Source: Pseudomonadota bacterium (lineage in GTDB: Bacteria; Pseudomonadota; Alphaproteobacteria; Sphingomonadales; Sphingomonadaceae). From it: DNA of 5,588 bases. Within the stretch, counting starts at the first letter, position 1; each line of letters starts with the position of its first letter. Positions 1-5,009 of the stretch are shown here, in pieces. The notes beneath the pieces were generated by a model that searched no databases, had not been told where the DNA came from, and worked only from the letters and a program-made list of their open reading frames with translations. The DNA lies in contig JAEXLC010000014.1 in assembly GCA_023445495.1 (NCBI GenBank), forward strand, positions 1 to 5,588, given 5' to 3'. The translations under genes and the position numbers were made by a program.

Positions 1-1
1 C

Positions 2-19
2 CCCCGGCTTTCGCCGGGG
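2..19 (-). terminator. GC-rich hairpin, possible terminator of the 55-aa gene
   Basis: Perfect 7-bp stem CCCCGGC (2-8) and GCCGGGG (13-19) closing a four-base loop. On the minus strand the loop reads GAAA, a stable GNRA type. It begins 26 bases past the TGA of the small minus-strand gene at 46-213, where an intrinsic terminator would be expected. Any T-tract would fall at or beyond the window edge, so the terminator role is unconfirmed. Confidence 0.5.
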
Positions 20-45
20 AACACCAAGGAAGCCGAAACCCGCCC

Positions 46-213
46 TCAGGCCTGCGCCACCGGCACCGTCGCGACCATGTCGCGCAGCCGGGCGGAATAG
101 CGTTCGGCCATTTCCTGGTGCACGCGCCGTGCGGTGGTGTCGTCGGCGCGCGCGGCATGCTCGCGCTCCTCGCGCTCGCGCTTCCGGTAATATTCTATGT
201 CTCTCGAGCTCAT
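46..213 (-). CDS. Small charged protein of unknown function (55 aa)
   Basis: This complete small gene starts at ATG 213-211 and ends at TGA 48-46. A GGAG ribosome-binding site (222-225) lies 8 bases upstream of the start. The protein begins MSSRDIEYYRKREREER and ends AERYSARLRDMVATVPVAQA. The first half is very rich in Arg and Glu and should form a charged, possibly coiled-coil helix. The middle (about residues 30-45, RRVHQEMAERYSARLRD) looks like a second amphipathic helix. There is no signal peptide, membrane segment or recognisable catalytic motif, so it is probably cytoplasmic. It is transcribed divergently from hemA and shares its upstream region. I recall similar short proteins in sphingomonad genomes but cannot assign a function. 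The good ribosome site, sensible composition and downstream hairpin support it as a real gene. Confidence 0.72.
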   Translation of the reverse strand: MSSRDIEYYRKREREEREHAARADDTTARRVHQEMAERYSARLRDMVATVPVAQA

Positions 214-357
214 TGCGGGTGCTCCATTCGCAAGCGGGAGCCCTAGTCTCTCAGCCGCGGGCTATGCTTGGGTGCCGACTCGCCCGCGATGCGATCTATG
301 TACCACAGCGGGATCGACTTCCGAACCAACGCATATCAATTCCGTCCAAACCGGATT

Positions 358-371
358 TTGCTTTGGATCAA
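358..371 (+). promoter_or_regulatory. Candidate FNR/FixK-type operator upstream of hemA
   Basis: The sequence TTGCT-TTGG-ATCAA matches the FNR/FixK consensus TTGAT-N4-ATCAA at 9 of 10 conserved bases. Its centre (364.5) is about 81 bases upstream of the hemA ATG. It would lie near -41 to -45 relative to a start driven by the -10-like CATTAT at 398-403, the usual position for class II activation. Control of hemA by FnrL or FixK is known in other alphaproteobacteria (Rhodobacter, Bradyrhizobium). The site itself is a motif match only. Confidence 0.5.
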
Positions 372-434
372 AGGCACTAAATTCCGGTCCGATTAGGCAT
401 TATGTCCAACTGGAAATCGCCGGACTTTGGCGGT

Positions 435-438
435 AGGA
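435..438 (+). promoter_or_regulatory. Ribosome-binding site of hemA
   Basis: AGGA lies 7 bases before the ATG at 446-448. This supports that ATG even though it adds about nine residues ahead of the conserved DYSRVF start seen in relatives. Confidence 0.7.
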
Positions 439-445
439 AAACGAA

Positions 446-1687
446 ATGCACAGCGCAGACAGCCCCGCGCCCGTCGATTATTCCCGGGTTTTCACGTCCG
501 CGATCGACCGGCTGCACGCCGAGGGCCGCTACCGCGTCTTCATCGATATCCTGCGCAACAAGGGCATGTTCCCCAATGCGCGCTGCTTCGCCGGCCATAA
601 CGGCCCGAAGCCGATCACCGTCTGGTGCTCGAACGATTATCTGGCGATGGGCCAGCATCCCAAGGTGATCGCCGCGATGGAGGAAGCCCTCCACGATGTC
701 GGTGCCGGCTCGGGCGGCACGCGCAACATCGGCGGCAACACCCATTACCATATCGATCTGGAGGCCGAGCTCGCCGATCTCCACGGCAAGCGGAACGCGC
801 TGCTCTTCACCTCGGGCTATGTCTCGAACGAAGCGACGCTCTCGACCCTCGCCAAGGTGCTGCCGGGCTGCATCGTCTATTCGGACGAGCTCAACCACGC
901 CTCGATGATCGCCGGCATCCGCAATTCGGGCTGCGAGAAGCGCGTCTTCCGCCACAATGATCTCGCCCACCTCGAGGAACTGCTCGCGGGCGACGATCCC
1001 AACGTCCCCAAGCTGATCGCCTTCGAGAGCGTCTATTCGATGGACGCCGATATCGCGCCGATCGCCGAGATCTGCGACCTCGCCGACAAGTACAACGCGC
1101 TGACCTATCTCGACGAGGTCCATGCCGTCGGCATGTACGGTCCGCGCGGCGGCGGCATCTCGGACCGCGAGGGCCTGGCCGACCGGCTGACGATCATCGA
1201 GGGCACGCTCGGCAAGGCGTTCGGCGTGATGGGCGGCTATATCGCGGCCGACCAGATGATCATCGACGTGATCCGCAGCTATGCGCCGGGCTTCATCTTC
1301 ACCACCTCGCTCTCGCCCGTGCTCGTCGCCGGCGCGCTGGCGAGCGTGCGCCACCTCAAGGGCTCGTCGGAAGAGCGCGACGGCCAGCAGGCGGCGGCAG
1401 CGAAGCTCAAGGCGATGATGGCCGAGGCCGGGCTTCCCGTCATGCCCTCGACCACGCACATCGTGCCGCTGATGGTCGGCGATCCGGTCAAGGCCAAGAA
1501 GATCAGCGACATCCTGCTCGCCGAGTATGGCGTGTACGTTCAGCCGATCAACTACCCCACCGTGCCCCGGGGTACCGAGCGTCTGCGCTTCACCCCCGGC
1601 CCCGCGCATGACGAGGGCATGATGCACGAGCTTGTCGATGCGCTGGTCGAGATCTGGGGCCGGCTGGAACTGCGCCGCGCGGCCTGA
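446..1687 (+). CDS. hemA: 5-aminolevulinate synthase
   Basis: This cytoplasmic PLP enzyme condenses glycine with succinyl-CoA to give 5-aminolevulinate, CoA and CO2, the first step of tetrapyrrole (heme, cobalamin) synthesis by the C4/Shemin route of alphaproteobacteria. The 413 residues are full length for the family. Landmarks are GGTRNIGGNTHYHIDLE (90-106), H151 in SDELNHASM (ring stacking), D223 and H226 in YLDEVHAVG (cofactor contacts), the Schiff-base lysine K257 in EGTLGKAFG, and the arginine-containing RGTERLRFTPGP near the C terminus. The fold is class I/II aminotransferase, alpha-oxoamine synthase subfamily. The first nine residues (MHSADSPAP) are a short non-conserved extension; the ribosome site at 435-438 supports this start. 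It is monocistronic here and followed by a convergent REP-like region. The FNR-like box upstream suggests oxygen-responsive expression. Homology to KBL or serine palmitoyltransferase was considered, but the motifs fit HemA clearly. Confidence 0.97.
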   Translation: MHSADSPAPVDYSRVFTSAIDRLHAEGRYRVFIDILRNKGMFPNARCFAGHNGPKPITVWCSNDYLAMGQHPKVIAAMEEALHDVGAGSGGTRNIGGNTHYHIDLEAELADLHGKRNALLFTSGYVSNEATLSTLAKVLPGCIVYSDELNHASMIAGIRNSGCEKRVFRHNDLAHLEELLAGDDPNVPKLIAFESVYSMDADIAPIAEICDLADKYNALTYLDEVHAVGMYGPRGGGISDREGLADRLTIIEGTLGKAFGVMGGYIAADQMIIDVIRSYAPGFIFTTSLSPVLVAGALASVRHLKGSSEERDGQQAAAAKLKAMMAEAGLPVMPSTTHIVPLMVGDPVKAKKISDILLAEYGVYVQPINYPTVPRGTERLRFTPGPAHDEGMMHELVDALVEIWGRLELRRAA

Positions 1688-1698
1688 TTTCCATCGGC

Positions 1699-1778
1699 AT
1701 GCTGAACTTGTTTCAGCATCCAACCCACACCAGGCGGTATCGCCCTTGGAGAATTGGACCCTGAAACAAGTTCAGGGT
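1699..1778. repeat. Pair of inverted REP-like palindromes between convergent genes
   Basis: Palindrome 1 is ATGCTGAA-CTTGT-TTCAGCAT (1699-1719) and palindrome 2 is ACCCTGAA-ACAAG-TTCAGGGT (1758-1778). Each has a perfect 8-bp stem and a 5-base loop. They share a 15-base core, CTGAACTTGTTTCAG, in opposite orientation (1702-1716 and 1761-1775). With the flanking TCCAA/TTGGA the arms reach 22 bases with two mismatches around a 30-base middle. That middle holds a small hairpin (GGCG-GTAT-CGCC, 1733-1744). This is the layout of a bacterial interspersed mosaic element. Lying between hemA and a convergent membrane-protein gene, it may also act as a bidirectional transcription end or 3' mRNA protector. 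Confidence 0.75.
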
Positions 1779-1783
1779 GACGG

Positions 1784-2320
1784 CTAGGCCTGGGCGCCCT
1801 CCGCCCGCGCCATCGGCAGGAAGCGGCTGTTGCAGAGCAGTCCCGCCGAGAGCAGCGACACGATCACGCCCACCGGGAAGATCTCGACGAACGTCATCGG
1901 CAGCCGGAAGAACGGGTTGTGATAGGCGGTGCGGAAGCCTTCCATCTCCGCCTGCGCCTTGGCCAGTTCCGCGCCGTGCTTGCCCTCGGTCATCGTCCCG
2001 GCGAACTTGTCGATGAACGCGTCGATGCCGATGATGTGCAGCGCCACGTCCCAGCAGATCGCATAGACCACGCCCGCGACCAGGCTGATCGCCAGCCCCA
2101 TGCCCAGCGCCGGCAGGAAGCGGATCACCCCGCCGCCCGCCACGTCGCGCTGGCGCTTGATCGCCAGGAAGATCGTGCTCAGCCCGATCAGCATCACCAG
2201 ATAGCCGATCGCCATGCCGTATTGGCCGGTGGCGCCTTCGAAATTGGTGACGATGATCGAGAGTATGCCCCCGGCGATCAGTCCGCCGATCACGCCGTAG
2301 CTCAGGATGGTGCGCAGCAT
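1784..2320 (-). CDS. DUF4199-type four-helix membrane protein
   Basis: This 178-residue integral membrane protein runs from ATG 2320-2318 to TAG 1786-1784. A purine-rich GGGGAG ribosome site lies about 7 bases upstream. Hydrophobic segments fall near residues 4-24, 34-53, 70-92 and 144-163. A polar loop between the third and fourth (about 100-140) contains ATMTEGKHGAEL-like and YHNPFFRLPMTF stretches. The order (paired helices, a helix with an acidic/aromatic end, a soluble loop ending in NPFFRLP, a last helix) is what I know of the DUF4199 family, whose biochemical role is unknown. No transport or catalytic motif is visible. It lies 209 bases downstream of a membrane LuxR-type regulator on the same strand; in related bacteria such regulators and DUF4199 proteins are, from memory, often neighbours. 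The palindrome pair starts 6 bases past its stop. Family call moderate, membrane nature certain. Confidence 0.8.
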   Translation of the reverse strand: MLRTILSYGVIGGLIAGGILSIIVTNFEGATGQYGMAIGYLVMLIGLSTIFLAIKRQRDVAGGGVIRFLPALGMGLAISLVAGVVYAICWDVALHIIGIDAFIDKFAGTMTEGKHGAELAKAQAEMEGFRTAYHNPFFRLPMTFVEIFPVGVIVSLLSAGLLCNSRFLPMARAEGAQA

Positions 2321-2529
2321 TTGGTTTCTCCCCTCGGGTCAGGTTGCGCCCCGATCAGCCGCGCCGCAAGCCGGTGCGGCAATCCCCCGAAAGGATGATT
2401 TGCGTGAAACGGGGCCCAACTCGCTCCCCTTCCGCTTGCGGGGGGGGGCGGGGGGGGGGGGGTAACGAACGCGGGAATGGTCTTGGTGGACAGCCCCTCC
2501 CCTGACCCCTCCCGCAAGCGGAAGGGGGA
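2321..2529. other. Intergenic gap with repeat element and leader of the DUF4199 gene
   Basis: These 209 bases lie between the luxR-type gene and the DUF4199 gene, both on the minus strand. The part next to the LuxR-type gene holds the inverted-repeat element at 2425-2528. The part next to DUF4199 holds a 6-bp hairpin (GCCGCA 2363-2368 with TGCGGC 2375-2380) and the DUF4199 ribosome site. I see no conserved protein in any frame and no strong promoter, so it is unclear whether DUF4199 has its own start or relies on readthrough. Confidence 0.6.
2425..2528. repeat. Inverted-repeat element with long G tract
   Basis: The 17-base arms CCCCTTCCGCTTGCGGG (2426-2442) and CCCGCAAGCGGAAGGGG (2511-2527) are perfect inverted copies, 68 bases apart. 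Each arm also starts its own hairpin: 2426-2435 with 2438-2447, and 2506-2515 with 2518-2527, the latter with 10 pairs including one G-T. The second hairpin begins 2 bases past the TAA of the LuxR-type gene on the minus strand, so it could terminate or protect that transcript. Within the element are nine G, one C, then thirteen G (2440-2462). The arrangement resembles a second REP/BIME family, unrelated in sequence to the one at 1699-1778. Confidence 0.7.
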
Positions 2530-2973
2530 TTAGCGAACGATCCCCAGTTCCCGCGCCCGCGCCACCGCATCGCCGCGCCGCTTCGCGCCCAGCTTGTCGA
2601 GCAGCCGCGCGACATGCGTCTTCACCGTGTTGAGCGACACGCCCAGCGCGTCGGCGATCTCCTGGTTCGATCGCCCGGCGAGCAGCTGGTCCAGCACCTC
2701 CAGCTCGCGCGGCGACAGCCCCAGCGCCGCCACTGCCCGCGGGTTGCCGTCGAACCCGCGCGGGGCCGGCCGCGCGAACCCGCGCACGCCGAGCCAGACG
2801 CCCAGCGCCAGGAAGCCGCCCGCGATCAGGAACACATAGATGTCGCCGATGTGCGAGCGCACCAGCCGCTGGTAGTCGAGCCACTGGAGCAGCAATGTCC
2901 CCGCCGCCAGCAGCGCGCCGTACAGCAGGATGCGCCGCGCCAAGCTCAGTCCCGCGTCAGCGTCGCGCTCCAC
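2530..2973 (-). CDS. Membrane-anchored LuxR-family transcriptional regulator
   Basis: This 147-residue protein has two predicted transmembrane helices (about 14-30 and 43-64), a short linker (65-83), and a C-terminal LuxR/GerE helix-turn-helix (about 84-147). The helix-turn-helix carries hallmark LSPRELEVLDQLLAG and SNQEIADALGVSLNTVKTHV; the recognition helix is near residues 113-125. It has no receiver or autoinducer domain, so it is neither a response regulator nor a classical quorum sensor. It would bind DNA while tethered to the inner membrane. The annotated start is GTG at 2973, giving 28 bases of overlap with btaB. A weaker alternative is TTG at 2943, preceded by GGGA, which would leave both membrane helices and remove the 10 residues ahead of them. 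Overlap with btaB implies co-transcription and probably translational coupling. Its target genes are unknown; the bta genes or DUF4199 are candidates. Confidence 0.85.
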   Translation of the reverse strand: MERDADAGLSLARRILLYGALLAAGTLLLQWLDYQRLVRSHIGDIYVFLIAGGFLALGVWLGVRGFARPAPRGFDGNPRAVAALGLSPRELEVLDQLLAGRSNQEIADALGVSLNTVKTHVARLLDKLGAKRRGDAVARARELGIVR

Positions 2974-3608
2974 ACATAGCCGCGCAGGGTCGAGCGGAAG
3001 TCGAGCCGCAGCCCCTGTTCCTCCGCCACCCGCTTGAGCACCGCGGGCAGCGTGTCGCGCGGATAGACATGGAAGTCGTTCAGTGACTTGAAGTGCAGCC
3101 GCCTGGCGAACTTGGGCAGCTTCTCGTACTGGCCGAAATCGACGATGTGCAGGCTGCCGCCCGGCGCCAGCGCCTTGGCGCCCAGCTCGATCGCCTCCAC
3201 CCAGGGCGGGATCATCGAGAGCGTGTAGCTCATGAACACCCGGTCGAGCTTGTCGACGCCGAACAGCGTCTGCACGTCGAACGCGCCGGCATCGCCCTGC
3301 GCCAGCGTGATCTTGCCGCTCAGCCCGTTCTTCTCGACCGAGGCGCGTGCCGTCTCCAGCATCGCCTCGCTGATGTCGAAGCCGAAGAAGCGCGCCTCGG
3401 GAAAGCGCTTCGCCGCGACGATCAGGTTGCGCGCCGTGCCGCAGCCGACCTCCAGCACCGTGCCGCCCCTGGGCGGATTCAGCCCGCGGATCAGCGCGTC
3501 GCGCCCCAGCAGGTAGAATTTGCGCGTGAAGTCGTAGAAGTGGCGATGGAGCGCATAGGTCGCGTCCATCAGCCCCTTCTGGTCGGCGTCCCCCGTGGCG
3601 GCGCTCAT
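2946..3608 (-). CDS. btaB: BtaB-like SAM-dependent N-methyltransferase (betaine lipid synthesis)
   Basis: This 220-residue class I methyltransferase, by homology to BtaB of Rhodobacter and Sinorhizobium, methylates the amino group of diacylglycerylhomoserine three times with SAM to give DGTS. Visible motifs are motif I VLEVGCGTARN (51-61), the acidic end of strand two in FFGFDIS (74-80, D78), a GDAGAF adenine-pocket segment (105-110) and LDRVFMSYTLSMIP (121-134). The N-terminal stretch YALHRHFYDFTRKFYLLGRD (18-37) is typical of BtaB and helps separate it from generic methyltransferases. There is no signal peptide or membrane helix; it probably works at the cytoplasmic membrane face. The start ATG overlaps the btaA stop as ATGA (3605-3608), strong evidence for one transcript and coupled translation. 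Its 3' end overlaps the LuxR-type gene. The specific assignment rests on motif and neighbour together. Confidence 0.93.
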   Translation of the reverse strand: MSAATGDADQKGLMDATYALHRHFYDFTRKFYLLGRDALIRGLNPPRGGTVLEVGCGTARNLIVAAKRFPEARFFGFDISEAMLETARASVEKNGLSGKITLAQGDAGAFDVQTLFGVDKLDRVFMSYTLSMIPPWVEAIELGAKALAPGGSLHIVDFGQYEKLPKFARRLHFKSLNDFHVYPRDTLPAVLKRVAEEQGLRLDFRSTLRGYVWSATLTRD

Positions 3609-4849
3609 GCGTGCGGCTTCAGCGTCCAGACGTGCGTCGCGCCATAGACCGACGAGCGGTCGCGGCGCGTCCAGTCGTCGAGCTTGGCCTGGTCCTCATA
3701 TTCCCACTGGTTCATCAGCTCGTCGGGAATATGGCCCTTCACCACATCGGGGATCGCCGCGGTGCGATAGAGCACGCGCGCGCCCGGCTTGGCGGTGCGG
3801 GTGATCTCGCCCCAGATCCGGGTCAGTTGCTCGTCGGTCATCCAGTCCTGCGCATCGAGCAGGATATAGCGGTCGAGCGACTGGGCCGGCATCGTCTCGA
3901 GATAGTCGGCATAATTGGTGTGGCGGATCTCGACGCGGTTGGCGCGCTCGCGCACCACGTCCCAGTTCTTCGCCTCGAGATACGGCGGCAGCGGGGCGTC
4001 CGGACCCTCGCCATAGCCGCGGCCAAAGGCCTGCCAGGCGTAGAAATTGTCCTTCAGGTCGAAGTCGCAGGCGAGCTTCTTGAGGCGGCTGCGCAGCGCG
4101 CCGGTGATGCCCGCCTGGTCGTCGATCTTGAGCAGGTCGTACTGCGCCGGCGGGATGCCGAAGCCGAACAGCGCGGCGGGCTGGTCGACCAGCCAGCGCA
4201 GGAACTTCTTCTCGAAGAACGGCGCGAAGCGCGTCTCGAAGATCTGGCGCTGCTCCTCGATGTTCTTCGCCGCCAGGATCTCGCGCGGATCGATGCCGTA
4301 GCGGTTCGCCAGCCAGTGGACGAAGCCGATCAGCCGGCCGAGCAGGCCGTATTTGTAGAAGCCATGCTTGAACGCATCGATGCGGCGGGTGCCGTTCAGG
4401 CCGCGGCGCTCCCAGTAATCGCGGTACGGCGCATCGAGATGCGGCGCGATATACTGGCGATAGGCCTCGACATTCTCGGCCTTGTTGGCCTGGCCGAAGA
4501 AGCGGTGGAACGCCGCATAATCGGGCAGGTTGAGCGCCGCCTGCTTCTTGAGATTGTTCAGCGCGATATGCGCCGGGTTCAGGTCGACCGCGGTGATCTT
4601 GGCCGGGTTCGCCGTCAGGTACGAGAAGACGTTGCAGCCGCCCGAAGCGATGGTCACCATATGGTGGTCCGGCTGGAGCTGCAGCGCTTCCATGTCGATC
4701 ACCGGATCTTCCCAGATCTGCGGATAGACCAGCCCACGGAACGCGAAGGTGAAGGCGCGCTCGAGCAGGCCCTCCTTGGTCATGTGCTCATGGCGATGCA
4801 CGGCGCCGCGGACGGCGACATTCTTCGGCGTCTTGGTAATCGAACCCAT
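3605..4849 (-). CDS. btaA: BtaA, SAM:diacylglycerol 3-amino-3-carboxypropyltransferase
   Basis: This 414-residue DUF3419-family enzyme transfers the 3-amino-3-carboxypropyl group of S-adenosylmethionine to diacylglycerol, giving diacylglycerylhomoserine, the substrate of BtaB. Its length matches bacterial BtaA. Features seen are YPQIWEDP (42-49), the glycine-rich SAM loop IASGGCN (67-73), VDLNPAHIALNNL (88-100), a central helical insert (about 110-290) including YKYGLLGRLIGFVHWLA (165-181), DRYILLDAQDWM (326-337) and the C-terminal RDRSSVYGATHVW (396-408). There is no signal peptide or clear transmembrane helix, so peripheral membrane association is likely. The start ATG has a strong AGGAG ribosome site 6 bases upstream. 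It is the first gene of the btaA-btaB-luxR run. A promoter-like pair inside a dyad lies at about 4898-4926. In Sinorhizobium btaAB responds to phosphate through PhoB, but I see no convincing Pho box here. Confidence 0.95.
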   Translation of the reverse strand: MGSITKTPKNVAVRGAVHRHEHMTKEGLLERAFTFAFRGLVYPQIWEDPVIDMEALQLQPDHHMVTIASGGCNVFSYLTANPAKITAVDLNPAHIALNNLKKQAALNLPDYAAFHRFFGQANKAENVEAYRQYIAPHLDAPYRDYWERRGLNGTRRIDAFKHGFYKYGLLGRLIGFVHWLANRYGIDPREILAAKNIEEQRQIFETRFAPFFEKKFLRWLVDQPAALFGFGIPPAQYDLLKIDDQAGITGALRSRLKKLACDFDLKDNFYAWQAFGRGYGEGPDAPLPPYLEAKNWDVVRERANRVEIRHTNYADYLETMPAQSLDRYILLDAQDWMTDEQLTRIWGEITRTAKPGARVLYRTAAIPDVVKGHIPDELMNQWEYEDQAKLDDWTRRDRSSVYGATHVWTLKPHA

Positions 4850-4852
4850 CAG

Positions 4853-4860
4853 TAGCTCCT
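4853..4860 (-). promoter_or_regulatory. Ribosome-binding site of btaA
   Basis: On the minus strand CAGGAGCTACTG directly precedes the ATG at 4849. The AGGAG core is a near-ideal Shine-Dalgarno sequence and fixes the btaA start. Confidence 0.8.
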
Positions 4861-4897
4861 GGACGCCCCGCGGGCGAGCGGTGGTCCGCCACGCCCT

Positions 4898-4926
4898 ATT
4901 ACCCCTTTGTGACGAACCGGCGTCAC
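4898..4926 (-). promoter_or_regulatory. Candidate sigma-70-type promoter of btaA
   Basis: On the minus strand GTGACG (4926-4921, 4 of 6 to TTGACA) and GGTAAT (4903-4898, 4 of 6 to TATAAT) are spaced by 17 bases. This predicts a start near 4891 and a leader of about 40 bases before btaA. The match is moderate and alphaproteobacterial promoters vary, so this is the best candidate rather than a firm call. Confidence 0.4.
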
Positions 4927-4934
4927 TTTAGGGG
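4902..4934. promoter_or_regulatory. Dyad overlapping the btaA promoter, possible operator
   Basis: The bases form an imperfect inverted repeat: CCCCT-TT-GTGACG, six central bases, then CGTCAC-TTT-AGGGG. The inner 6-bp and outer 5-bp arms are perfect and separated by an unequal 2/3-base gap. It covers the candidate -35 and most of the spacer, so a dimeric regulator bound here would control btaA. There is no T-tract, so a terminator is less likely. The regulator is unknown. Confidence 0.45.
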
Positions 4935-4939
4935 CTCAT

Positions 4940-4970
4940 GGCAACACCCGCAACGTCCCTTGCGGCTGCC
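4940..4970 (-). terminator. Hairpin between the exported-protein gene and btaA
   Basis: The inner stem CCGCAA (4948-4953) with TTGCGG (4960-4965) and the outer stem GGCA (4940-4943) with TGCC (4967-4970) enclose a 6-base loop. It lies about 40 bases past the stop of the upstream gene and before the btaA promoter candidate. It could separate the two transcripts, but there is no T-tract after it. Confidence 0.35.
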
Positions 4971-5009
4971 ACCCCCCGAGGCGCCCCTAGAGTCAGGAGC
5001 GCAGTAAAA

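Larger units (their letters stand above)
214..445. promoter_or_regulatory. Divergent intergenic control region between small gene and hemA
   Basis: These 232 bases separate two divergent genes and must hold both promoters. They are less GC-rich towards hemA (about 330-445) than the coding DNA around them. The FNR-like box at 358-371 is the strongest motif. A candidate -10 for hemA is CATTAT (398-403, 4 of 6 to TATAAT), with no good -35 at the right spacing, as expected for an activator-dependent promoter. I found no convincing minus-strand promoter and no coding sequence. Confidence 0.55.

Noticed and set aside
338..390. Short direct repeat AATTCCGTCC (338-347) and AATTCCGGTCC (380-390) before hemA
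   Set aside because: The copies differ by a one-base insertion and are 42 bases apart. Too short and inexact to separate from chance, although they flank the FNR-like box.
129..436. Two short plus-strand open frames (129-380 and 197-436) before hemA
   Set aside because: They overlap the opposite-strand small gene and the hemA control region, lack ribosome sites and show no conserved-looking sequence.
402..668. Plus-strand frame starting at ATG 402 and overlapping the start of hemA
   Set aside because: Out of frame with hemA, Arg/Ser/Ala-rich, and no ribosome site. I considered a leader peptide, but it runs far into hemA without features.
377..1723. Long open frame on the minus strand opposite hemA (448 codons)
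   Set aside because: It is antisense to a clear hemA, has low-complexity Asp/Arg/Ala/His-rich composition typical of the mirror frame of high-GC genes, and no known domain.
2363..2380. Hairpin GCCGCA/TGCGGC in the DUF4199 leader as a riboswitch or attenuator
   Set aside because: A single 6-bp stem is common in DNA of this composition, and no conserved riboswitch core or T-tract is present.
2339..2884. Minus-strand open frame running from inside the LuxR-type gene through the G tract
   Set aside because: It is an alternative frame of the regulator that stays open because of GC content and the homopolymer. The translation is low-complexity Ala/Gly/Arg/Pro.
3611..4855. Plus-strand open frame of 414 codons opposite btaA
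   Set aside because: It mirrors btaA almost exactly. Its Arg/Leu/Asp-rich translation has no family motifs, while the btaA strand has SAM-binding motifs, a good ribosome site and coupled neighbours.
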